DNA from: an uncultured Actinomycetes bacterium
GTDB lineage: Bacteria > Actinomycetota > Actinomycetes > Nanopelagicales > Nanopelagicaceae
Length of the DNA stretch: 5,490 nt
Direction of reading: 5' to 3'
Assembly (NCBI GenBank): GCA_903899145.1
Contig: CAIUHY010000103.1
Location: forward strand, 1 to 5,490
Made by a program: the position numbers and the translations under genes. The notes under the pieces are model-generated. The model was not told where the DNA came from. It ran no database searches and was given only the letters and a program-made list of their open reading frames with translations. This document shows, piece after piece, positions 1 to 5,490 of the stretch; position 1 is the first letter of the stretch; every line of letters begins with the position of its first letter.

Positions 1-1
1 A

Positions 2-1852
2 GTTGAGTCAGCCCTTCTTATTGATAAAGATCAACGTATTCAGTTGATCTTAAAGTCTGGAACTACAGTGCAGGGCTCTTCACATATCCAGGCAAATTAT
101 GTTGCGAACGAAGAACAGCAAATCACTGAACTATTGACAAGTAATCCGCCAGCAAAGGCATGGAATGTAAAGGTACCAACCACTTCATTTCTAGCTTCAA
201 TGTTCTTTAGTTTTGCGCCAATTCTTGTGATCGGATTTCTCATTCTTCTCTTTATGGGCAATGCCCAAGGTGGAAATCGAATTTTCTCTTTTGGCCGCTC
301 AAAAGCCAAGATGCAAAATAAAGAGAACCCACAGAATACTTTTGCTGACGTAGCAGGTGCTGATGAAGCAGTTGCAGAACTTCGTGAAATTAAAGATTTC
401 CTCGCTGATCCAAAAAAGTATCAGGATATTGGGGCGAAGATTCCTAAGGGAGTTCTACTTTATGGCCCTCCAGGAACAGGTAAGACATTGCTTGCTCGCG
501 CAGTTGCGGGAGAAGCGAATGTTCCTTTCTATTCAATTTCTGGCTCCGAGTTTGTTGAAATGTTTGTTGGTGTTGGAGCATCACGCGTTCGTGATCTATT
601 TACTCAAGCAAAAGAAAATGCCCCTGCGATTATCTTCGTCGATGAAATTGATGCGGTTGGCCGCCAACGTGGTGCCGGGTTGGGTGGCGGCCATGATGAG
701 CGCGAACAAACACTCAACCAGTTATTAGTTGAGATGGATGGCTTTGAAGGTAACGGACAAGTTATTTTAATTGCAGCAACAAACCGTCCAGACGTATTAG
801 ATCCTGCGCTACTTCGACCAGGTCGATTTGATCGGCAGATTCCAGTGGATCGTCCAGATCTAAAAGGACGTACTGCAATTTTAGAAGTGCATGCAAAGGG
901 AAAACCAATGGCTAAGAGCGTTGAATTAAGTTCATTTGCTAAGCGCACTCCCGGATTTACTGGAGCAGATCTTGCGAATGTACTGAACGAAGCAGCGCTG
1001 CTTACTGCCCGCGAAAATGCAAAGGTCATTACTACTGCGGCGCTTGATGAAGCGATTGATCGAGTTATGGCCGGGCCACAACGTACAACACGACTTATGA
1101 CTGAAGAAGAGCGTCGTATAACTGCTTATCACGAGGGTGGGCACGCGTTAGTTGCTCACGCATTGCCACACACTGACCCTGTCCACAAAATTACGATTAT
1201 GCCCCGTGGCCGTGCGCTTGGTTACACGATGGTTTTGCCAGATGAAGACCGCTATGCAACCACACGTAATCAAATGCTTGATCAGCTTGCATATTCGTTA
1301 GGCGGACGCGCCGCAGAAGAATTGATCTTCCATGATCCAACTACTGGTGCATCAAATGATATTGAAAAGGCAACAAATCTTGCTCGCGCTATGGTCACTC
1401 AGTATGGAATGACGGAAAAGATTGGCGCAATCAAGCTTGGCACAAGTGATAGCGAACCATTCCTGGGCCGCGATTACGGCCATCAACGTGATTATTCTGA
1501 AAATGTTGCAGGGATTGTTGATTCAGAAATCCACAATCTGATTGAGAATGCTCACCAAGAAGCATTCGATATTCTTGTTGTCAACCGTGAGATTCTTGAC
1601 TCACTCGTAGTAGAACTACTTGAGCGCGAGACTCTTCTCAAGGAAGATATCGAAAAGATTTTTAAGCGCGTAAAGAAAGTAAAACCAAGACCCGCTTGGA
1701 CTGGCTCACCTGGTCGCACCCCATCAGATAAGCCACCAGTGAACTTATCTCCAGCAAAACCACAAAAACCTGTTGCTGAACCAGAGAAGAAGGTTGAAGA
1801 GCCAGTGCGCAAGCCAAGAAAAAAAGCTGTACCACCAACAGTTGAGGCTTAA
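2..1852 (+). CDS. ftsH: ATP-dependent zinc metalloprotease FtsH (5'-truncated by window edge)
   Basis: Membrane-anchored AAA+ protease that unfolds and degrades membrane and short-lived cytosolic proteins, normally as a hexamer. The frame is open from base 2, and the residues before the first TTG (44) match the extracytoplasmic domain. The gene therefore starts outside the window; about 50 residues, including the first membrane helix, are missing. In the 616-residue fragment I see the end of the extracytoplasmic domain (1-60), a membrane helix (about 63-85), Walker A GPPGTGKT (155-162), Walker B IIFVDEID (from 210), and the second region of homology with arginine fingers R275 and R278 in RPGRFDR. 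The zinc site is HEGGH (377-381), with the likely third ligand D453 in GASNDIE. The last 60 residues are rich in Lys and Pro and include PSDKPP, as in other actinobacterial FtsH proteins. All catalytic residues are intact. It ends 3 nt before folE, suggesting cotranscription. Confidence 0.98.
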   Translation, partial: VESALLIDKDQRIQLILKSGTTVQGSSHIQANYVANEEQQITELLTSNPPAKAWNVKVPTTSFLASMFFSFAPILVIGFLILLFMGNAQGGNRIFSFGRSKAKMQNKENPQNTFADVAGADEAVAELREIKDFLADPKKYQDIGAKIPKGVLLYGPPGTGKTLLARAVAGEANVPFYSISGSEFVEMFVGVGASRVRDLFTQAKENAPAIIFVDEIDAVGRQRGAGLGGGHDEREQTLNQLLVEMDGFEGNGQVILIAATNRPDVLDPALLRPGRFDRQIPVDRPDLKGRTAILEVHAKGKPMAKSVELSSFAKRTPGFTGADLANVLNEAALLTARENAKVITTAALDEAIDRVMAGPQRTTRLMTEEERRITAYHEGGHALVAHALPHTDPVHKITIMPRGRALGYTMVLPDEDRYATTRNQMLDQLAYSLGGRAAEELIFHDPTTGASNDIEKATNLARAMVTQYGMTEKIGAIKLGTSDSEPFLGRDYGHQRDYSENVAGIVDSEIHNLIENAHQEAFDILVVNREILDSLVVELLERETLLKEDIEKIFKRVKKVKPRPAWTGSPGRTPSDKPPVNLSPAKPQKPVAEPEKKVEEPVRKPRKKAVPPTVEA

Positions 1853-1855
1853 GTA

Positions 1856-2482
1856 ATGACTGATGAGATCAATCCAGTAAGTATGGGTCCACATGATGGA
1901 CGTGCAAGGGCTGAATTTGATCAAGCAAGAGCAGAGCGGGCAGTAACAGAACTACTTCTTGCAATCGGGGAAGACCCAGATCGTGATGGTTTGCGTGACA
2001 CACCAAAGCGTGTGGCAAAAGCTTTCCGTGAAAACTTCGAAGGCCTATGGCAATCACCTGAAGAGATTCTCACAACAACGTTTGATATTGGCCATAGTGA
2101 GCTAGTGATTGTTAGAGATATTGAAGTTTTTTCACACTGTGAGCATCACCTAACTCCATTTCATGGCGTTGCACATATTGGTTACATACCTGGTGATTCT
2201 GGGCGCATTACTGGACTTTCTAAACTTGCAAGGTTGGTCGATTTATATTCACGTCGTCCACAAGTCCAAGAGCGATTGACGTCGCAAATAGCAGATGCAA
2301 TGGTTGAAATTTTAAATCCAGCTGGAGTGATCGTGATTGTTGATTGCGAACATTTATGCATGTCAATGCGTGGAGTAAAGAAATCACAGGCTCGGACAAC
2401 TACAAGCGCCGTTCGAGGTCAATTACGTAGTGCCGCCACACGCGCAGAAGCGATGGCGCTCATAACAGCATCTGGGCGCTAA
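1856..2482 (+). CDS. folE: GTP cyclohydrolase I (FolE, type IA)
   Basis: Converts GTP to 7,8-dihydroneopterin triphosphate plus formate, the first step of the pterin branch of folate synthesis. It is a cytosolic zinc enzyme that forms a toroidal decamer in known members. The 208-residue length is normal. The zinc ligands are visible as C95 and H98 in HCEHHLTPFHG and C168 in CEHLCMSMRG, with catalytic histidines H97 and H166. The typical RDTPKRVAKAF motif lies near residues 47-57 and the conserved TTTS stretch near 181-184. The N-terminal 25 residues or so are variable and charged. The ATG at 1856 follows the ftsH stop by 3 nt, and a GAGG (1844-1847) inside the end of ftsH gives an 8-nt spacing, which supports this start. 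Its stop codon shares one base with the folP start. Confidence 0.98.
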   Translation: MTDEINPVSMGPHDGRARAEFDQARAERAVTELLLAIGEDPDRDGLRDTPKRVAKAFRENFEGLWQSPEEILTTTFDIGHSELVIVRDIEVFSHCEHHLTPFHGVAHIGYIPGDSGRITGLSKLARLVDLYSRRPQVQERLTSQIADAMVEILNPAGVIVIVDCEHLCMSMRGVKKSQARTTTSAVRGQLRSAATRAEAMALITASGR

Positions 2483-3288
2483 TGAGTAATTCAGAGCGGA
2501 CATTGGTGATGGGTATTTTAAATGTCACACCTGATTCATTTGCTGATGGAGGCCGTCATTTTGATTTTGACGCCGCAATTTCACGTGCACGCCAGATGAT
2601 TGAAGAAGGTACAGACATTATTGATATTGGCGGTGAATCAACAAGACCCGGCGCCGCCCGAGTAACTGTTGAAGAAGAGCTTGACCGTGTTATCCCTGTT
2701 ATTACAGAGTTGCAACCGCTAGGCGTAACGCTAAGTGTGGACACAACAAGAGCAGCGATTGCTCGCGCAGCAATTGCAGCAGGTGCAAGTATTGTCAATG
2801 ATGTTAGTGGGGGTCTTGCTGATCCTGATATGGCTAAATTAATTTCAAATAATCCTGCAGTTCAATATGTTGCAATGCATTGGCGGGGCCACTCAGGCGA
2901 GATGCAAAAGCGTGCTGTTTATAATGATGTTGTTAAAGAAGTTAAAGATGAACTTGATGAGCGGGCTACTGCACTCATTAGTGAAGGGATAAGCCCAGAA
3001 CAAATTATCTTAGATCCTGGAATTGGTTTCGCAAAAACTTCTGAACATAATTGGGAAATACTTCGTAACATAGATCGTTTGCAGCTACTGGGCTATCCAT
3101 TGCTCATCGGAGTCTCACGTAAAAGATTTCTTGGTGATTTAGTTCAAGCAACTGATCCAGATGAAAGAGAATCAGCAACGATTGCCCTTACTGCGCAGTT
3201 AGCAAAACAAGGTGTCTGGGGAGTTCGCACTCATAGCGTTAAGCCTCAGGTTGATGCAATTAAAGTTGTGATGGAGTTAGGTGCATGA
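2482..3288 (+). CDS. folP: Dihydropteroate synthase (FolP)
   Basis: Condenses 6-hydroxymethyl-7,8-dihydropterin pyrophosphate with p-aminobenzoate to give 7,8-dihydropteroate; this is the sulfonamide target. It is a 268-residue TIM-barrel protein of usual length. Motifs in order are MGILNVTPDSFADGG with N14 (9-24), DIGGESTRPGA (48-58), SVDTTR with D87, VNDVSGG with N106 and D107, MHWRGHS (132-138), LDPGIGF with D178, and VSRKRFLG with K214. The anion-binding end motif reads R249-T-H251, followed by S-V where many homologues have RVHDV. F20, T54 and P56, at positions where sulfonamide-resistance changes are known in other bacteria, look wild type. The ATG overlaps the folE stop by one base (TAATG) and has no strong ribosome-binding site, so translation is probably coupled to folE. 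Confidence 0.98.
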   Translation: MSNSERTLVMGILNVTPDSFADGGRHFDFDAAISRARQMIEEGTDIIDIGGESTRPGAARVTVEEELDRVIPVITELQPLGVTLSVDTTRAAIARAAIAAGASIVNDVSGGLADPDMAKLISNNPAVQYVAMHWRGHSGEMQKRAVYNDVVKEVKDELDERATALISEGISPEQIILDPGIGFAKTSEHNWEILRNIDRLQLLGYPLLIGVSRKRFLGDLVQATDPDERESATIALTAQLAKQGVWGVRTHSVKPQVDAIKVVMELGA

Positions 3289-3644
3289 GCGATCGAATTG
3301 AAATACATGGGATTTCAGCGCATGGATTCCACGGTGTTTATCCAGAAGAGCGTAAAAATGGGCAACGCTTTCTTGTGGATCTTTCACTTACTCCCAAGTC
3401 TAAAAAAGCAGGAAAAAGTGACTCTTTAGAAGATGCTATTGATTATTCTAAAGTAATTGAACTTGTGAATAATATACTTATTGGTGATCCTGTAAATTTA
3501 ATTGAGCATTTAGCGGAAATCATTGCAAATAAGGTACTCAAAGAGTTTCCTATAAAAAGTATTGAAGTTGTTGTGCATAAGCCTGATGCCCCAATTGGTG
3601 TTGAAGTAGGCGATATTGCAGTAAGAATTATGCGCAGCAAGTGA
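3285..3644 (+). CDS. folB: Dihydroneopterin aldolase (FolB)
   Basis: Cleaves 7,8-dihydroneopterin to 6-hydroxymethyl-7,8-dihydropterin and glycolaldehyde, supplying FolK. The 119 residues match the small, single-domain bacterial family. The active-site residues known from the Staphylococcus aureus enzyme can be placed: E22 in GVYPEERKNGQ, Y54 in DYSKV, E74 in NLIEHLAE and K99 in VVHKPDAPI. It starts with an ATG that overlaps the folP stop (ATGA, 4 nt). A GGAG at 3273-3276, 8 nt before the start and inside the end of folP, supports this choice. Its own stop overlaps the GTG start of folK. FolE makes the triphosphate, so a phosphatase encoded elsewhere must act between FolE and FolB; no candidate lies in this window. 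Confidence 0.97.
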   Translation: MSDRIEIHGISAHGFHGVYPEERKNGQRFLVDLSLTPKSKKAGKSDSLEDAIDYSKVIELVNNILIGDPVNLIEHLAEIIANKVLKEFPIKSIEVVVHKPDAPIGVEVGDIAVRIMRSK

Positions 3645-4090
3645 AAGTAGTTATTGCTCTTGGTTCTAACTTAGGCGACTCTCAGTCCATACTTTCTGAT
3701 GCAATTGATCAGATAGGCCAATCAGTTGATATTCAAGTGGTATCTAAATTCCATGAAACTATTCCTGTAGGTGGTCCAGAGCAGCCAAATTATCTCAACG
3801 CAGTATTAATCGCTGATACTCAAATGCAACCACTTGATTTATTAGATCTTCTGCAGTCAATTGAAAATAAAGCAGGAAGAGTTAGAGAAGAACGTTGGGG
3901 CCCACGCACTTTAGACCTCGATCTCATTACTTATGAAGAACTTATCATGGATGAGCAGCTACTTACCTTGCCCCACCCGAGGGCCCACGAGAGAGGCTTT
4001 GTTTTATCACCATGGTTTGAGATTGACCCACAAGCAGTGCTTCCTGGATACGGGAAAATTGGAGTATTGCTTCAACACATTGCAGGGTAA
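3641..4090 (+). CDS. folK: 2-amino-4-hydroxy-6-hydroxymethyldihydropteridine pyrophosphokinase (FolK)
   Basis: Transfers pyrophosphate from ATP to 6-hydroxymethyl-7,8-dihydropterin, producing the activated substrate for FolP. The 149 residues are within the normal range for the HPPK family. Visible hallmarks are the N-terminal ALGSNLGD (6-13), PVGGPEQPNYLNAV with N53 (42-55), and the signature RWGPRTLDLDLI (85-96), whose D92 and D94 bind the two magnesium ions. PHPRAHERGFVL (111-122) lines the nucleotide site. The start is a GTG at 3641 that overlaps the folB stop (GTGA, 4 nt). There is no strong ribosome-binding site in front of it, so coupling to folB is likely. The end (AVLPGYGKIGVLLQHIAG) looks like a natural FolK C-terminus, so the gene is complete. 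It is followed by the only sizeable gap in the window. Confidence 0.97.
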   Translation: MKVVIALGSNLGDSQSILSDAIDQIGQSVDIQVVSKFHETIPVGGPEQPNYLNAVLIADTQMQPLDLLDLLQSIENKAGRVREERWGPRTLDLDLITYEELIMDEQLLTLPHPRAHERGFVLSPWFEIDPQAVLPGYGKIGVLLQHIAG

Positions 4091-4110
4091 ACTTTTACCT
4101 GCACGCCCGG

Positions 4111-4134
4111 TACTGGAAAGGACTGGAGCCAGTA
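4111..4134 (+). promoter_or_regulatory. panC ribosome-binding region with small inverted and direct repeats
   Basis: This is the informative part of the 45-nt folK-panC gap (4091-4135). TACTGG (4111-4116) is the reverse complement of CCAGTA (4129-4134), giving a possible 6-bp stem with a 12-nt loop. The loop holds both Shine-Dalgarno-like elements: AAAGGA (4117-4122) and GGAG (4125-4128), the latter 7 nt before the panC ATG. ACTGGA also occurs twice as a direct repeat (4112-4117 and 4122-4127), so CCAGT could pair with either copy. The ribosome-binding role is well supported by position. A regulatory hairpin is only a possibility, as a 6-bp stem can arise by chance. I see no convincing promoter boxes or terminator here. 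Confidence 0.5.
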
Positions 4135-4135
4135 A

Positions 4136-4915
4136 ATGTCCGCAAGTAATGGTGATATCGCCTTCGTCCCTACGATGGGCGCACTTCATGATGGCCATGT
4201 GTCATTGATTAAACATGCGCGCACGCTCACTAATAATGTTGTTGTAAGTATCTTCGTTAACCCTCTCCAATTTGAGTCTTCCGAAGACTTAGAAAAGTAT
4301 CCAAGGGATTTAGAGGGCGATAGCAAGAAGGCTCTTGCCGCTGGTGCTACTCGGGTTTGGGCGCCAACCATTGATGAGATCTACCCAGAAAATTTAAAGG
4401 TTAATGGCGAAGTAAAAAAGATCAGTGCTGGTGAAATAGCGAATAAGTTTGAGGGTGCTGCAAGACCAGGACATTTTGACGGAGTTTTAACCGTTATCAA
4501 CCAACTTTTTAAGCATGTCGATCCACGATGGGCAATTTTTGGTGAAAAAGATTTCCAACAACTACATATTGTGAAGAACTGGGTTACAAAAAGCTATATT
4601 CCAGTTGAAGTAATTACTGGTGGGATCATTCGTGACTCCGATGGACTTGCTTTATCTTCACGTAATGTGCGTTTGACAACAGAAGGTCGTAAGGCGGCAT
4701 TGGTGATTTCCAGGGCGCTACGTTCTGGGTCCAAGGCCTCCATGAAAGAGATTTTGGCAAGCGAGCCAGCTCTTACATTGGATTATGCAGAGGTTATAGA
4801 TCCATCAACCTTTGAGATTGCTGACTCTTCCACGCTTAATCCAAGAGCAATTGTTGCCGGGTGGATAGATGGGGTCCGTTTGCTCGTCAATATGGGGATG
4901 GCGGCGGGCTCTTGA
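4136..4915 (+). CDS. panC: Pantothenate synthetase (pantoate-beta-alanine ligase, PanC), short N-terminus
   Basis: Joins D-pantoate and beta-alanine with ATP to make pantothenate, the precursor of coenzyme A; a cytosolic enzyme of the nucleotidyltransferase fold. Motifs in order are FVPTMGALHDGH (10-21) with the HxGH residues H18 and H21, SIFVNPLQF (38-46), ARPGHFDGV (109-117), FGEKDFQQL (135-143) with K138, D139 and Q142, and DGLALSSRN (169-177) with R176. The C-terminus is complete. At 259 residues it is short: H18 corresponds to position 34 in E. coli PanC, so the usual first strand and helix (about 16 residues or more) are absent. An in-frame TAA directly precedes the ATG, and no start exists further upstream in this frame before the folK stop. 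GGAG 7 nt upstream supports this start. All catalytic residues are present, so it is probably functional; a frameshift or sequencing error in the 5' end cannot be excluded. Confidence 0.95.
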   Translation: MSASNGDIAFVPTMGALHDGHVSLIKHARTLTNNVVVSIFVNPLQFESSEDLEKYPRDLEGDSKKALAAGATRVWAPTIDEIYPENLKVNGEVKKISAGEIANKFEGAARPGHFDGVLTVINQLFKHVDPRWAIFGEKDFQQLHIVKNWVTKSYIPVEVITGGIIRDSDGLALSSRNVRLTTEGRKAALVISRALRSGSKASMKEILASEPALTLDYAEVIDPSTFEIADSSTLNPRAIVAGWIDGVRLLVNMGMAAGS

Positions 4916-5490
4916 AGTTATTTACCGGAAAACCTGGTTGGACCGTGCGCGCAGATGTCATTGTGATTGGTTCTGGAGTGGCCGGATTAACAACAGCGCT
5001 TAACGCACGAGCAGCTAATCTCTCAGTCCTACTTGTAACAAAAGCAAATATTGATGAAGGCTCTACAAAATGGGCACAAGGCGGCATTGCTGCCGCACTT
5101 GGTCCAGGAGATACACCAGATCAACACAAAAGTGACACTCTTATCGCGGGTGCAGGTTTATGTGACCTAGATGCAGTAAATGTTTTAGTCACTGAAGGGC
5201 CAGAAGCGGTGCGTAAGTTAATTGCTCACGGCGCAGTTTTTGATAAAGCCGAAAGTGGTGAAATTGCGCTGACACGCGAAGGCGGGCATCACAGAAATAG
5301 AATTTTGCATGCTGGCGGGGATGCAACCGGCGCCGAAGTATCACGGGCGCTACTTGCAGCGGTTCAAAATGATGAAGGAATCGAAATTATCGAGCACGCA
5401 CTTGTCATCGATGCCCTTAAATCTAAATCAGGCGAAGTATGTGGCGTCACAGTTCACGTTATTGGTGAAGGTTCTAGAGATGGAGTTGGG
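4912..5490 (+). CDS. nadB: L-aspartate oxidase NadB (3'-truncated by window edge)
   Basis: FAD flavoprotein that oxidises L-aspartate to iminoaspartate, the first step of de novo NAD synthesis; NadA then makes quinolinate. The frame stays open for 193 codons to the end of the window. The FAD-binding dinucleotide motif DVIVIGSGVAGL is at residues 15-26, STKWAQGGIAAAL at 51-63, DTLIAGAGLCD at 75-85, and TREGGHHRNRILHAGGDATG at 121-140, where E123 matches E121 of the E. coli enzyme. The rest of the FAD domain and the helical C-terminal domain lie outside. I chose the TTG at 4912 because it overlaps the panC stop by 4 nt (TTGA), as at the other junctions here, and because PGWTVRADV (8-16) is conserved in actinobacterial NadB. 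The GTG at 4945 would cut into that block. The fumarate reductase/succinate dehydrogenase flavoprotein family is related, but the sequence fits NadB better. Confidence 0.96.
   Translation, partial: MKLFTGKPGWTVRADVIVIGSGVAGLTTALNARAANLSVLLVTKANIDEGSTKWAQGGIAAALGPGDTPDQHKSDTLIAGAGLCDLDAVNVLVTEGPEAVRKLIAHGAVFDKAESGEIALTREGGHHRNRILHAGGDATGAEVSRALLAAVQNDEGIEIIEHALVIDALKSKSGEVCGVTVHVIGEGSRDGVG

Noticed and set aside
44..46. TTG at 44 as the true start of ftsH
   Set aside because: The frame is open back to base 2, and the residues before this codon (such as SALLIDKDQR) match the extracytoplasmic domain of actinobacterial FtsH. A start here would also leave out the first membrane helix.
604..1029. 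Long minus-strand open frame opposite ftsH
   Set aside because: It is antisense to the highly conserved AAA+ core, and its low-complexity Ser/Arg-rich translation is what reverse-strand shadow frames look like.
2482..3288. A sulfonamide-resistant (sul-like) or horizontally acquired folP
   Set aside because: The gene sits in its native operon, its codon use and composition look like its neighbours, and the positions linked to resistance (F20, T54, P56) appear wild type.
4091..4135. A riboswitch or pan-type regulatory RNA before panC
   Set aside because: The gap is only 45 nt and holds one weak stem. It lacks the size and bulged stem-loop layout expected of a known cofactor-sensing RNA.
4091..4135. 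A terminator or new promoter between folK and panC
   Set aside because: There is no GC-rich stem followed by a T run, and no convincing -35/-10 pair, so read-through from the folate genes is the simplest view.
3933..4208. A 91-codon open frame crossing the folK end, the gap and the panC start
   Set aside because: It lies out of frame over two clear genes, its product resembles nothing I know, and it has no good ribosome-binding site. It is most likely a chance overlap and not a remnant of a lost gene.
4945..4947. GTG as an alternative start of nadB
   Set aside because: It would cut the conserved PGWTV block before the FAD motif and leave a 29-nt gap after panC, unlike the overlap given by TTG at 4912.
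1..5490. An accessory or defence system hidden in the window
   Set aside because: Every stretch above 50 nt is covered by a recognised housekeeping gene in one orientation. I saw no long repeats, integration sites or unassigned genes.

Overview
The window reads as a compact, single-strand stretch of core genome from a streamlined actinobacterium. Seven consecutive plus-strand genes fill almost every base: the 3' part of ftsH, then folE, folP, folB, folK, panC and the 5' part of nadB. I see no RNA gene, mobile element, CRISPR array, phage gene or transcription terminator. The actinobacterial call rests on two things. First, the gene order ftsH-folE-folP-folB-folK-...-panC-nadB is typical of that phylum. 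Second, protein details fit it: FtsH has RGAGLGGGHDEREQTL and the PSDKPP tail motif, FolP has MHWRGHS and NadB has PGWTVxADV. The base composition (mid-40s % G+C by eye) is low for Actinobacteria, and the gene packing is extreme. Both would fit a freshwater or marine planktonic lineage such as the acI/Nanopelagicales group; that placement is inference.

Layout: bases 2-1852 encode most of the membrane AAA+ zinc protease FtsH, which is cut at the window start and lacks its first membrane segment. After a 3-nt gap, folE (1856-2482), folP (2482-3288), folB (3285-3644) and folK (3641-4090) are chained by 1- and 4-nt stop/start overlaps. They encode most of the pterin branch and the pterin-pABA joining step of folate synthesis. 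A 45-nt gap, the only real intergenic stretch, precedes panC (4136-4915). The panC stop overlaps a TTG start of nadB (4912 to beyond the end) by 4 nt.

How the genes work together: FolE makes 7,8-dihydroneopterin triphosphate from GTP. An unlinked phosphatase step then gives dihydroneopterin. FolB cleaves this to 6-hydroxymethyl-dihydropterin, FolK pyrophosphorylates it, and FolP joins it to p-aminobenzoate to give dihydropteroate. PanC joins pantoate and beta-alanine to make pantothenate (for CoA), and NadB starts de novo NAD synthesis from aspartate. The window is thus a cofactor-supply operon (folate, CoA, NAD) behind a quality-control protease.

No undescribed system is evident. The most notable point is the folK-panC junction. 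PanC lacks the usual N-terminal strand and helix, the genes often found between folK and panC in Actinobacteria (DUF3180 and DUF2520/Rossmann-like proteins) are absent, and the short gap contains a small repeat/hairpin around the panC ribosome-binding site.
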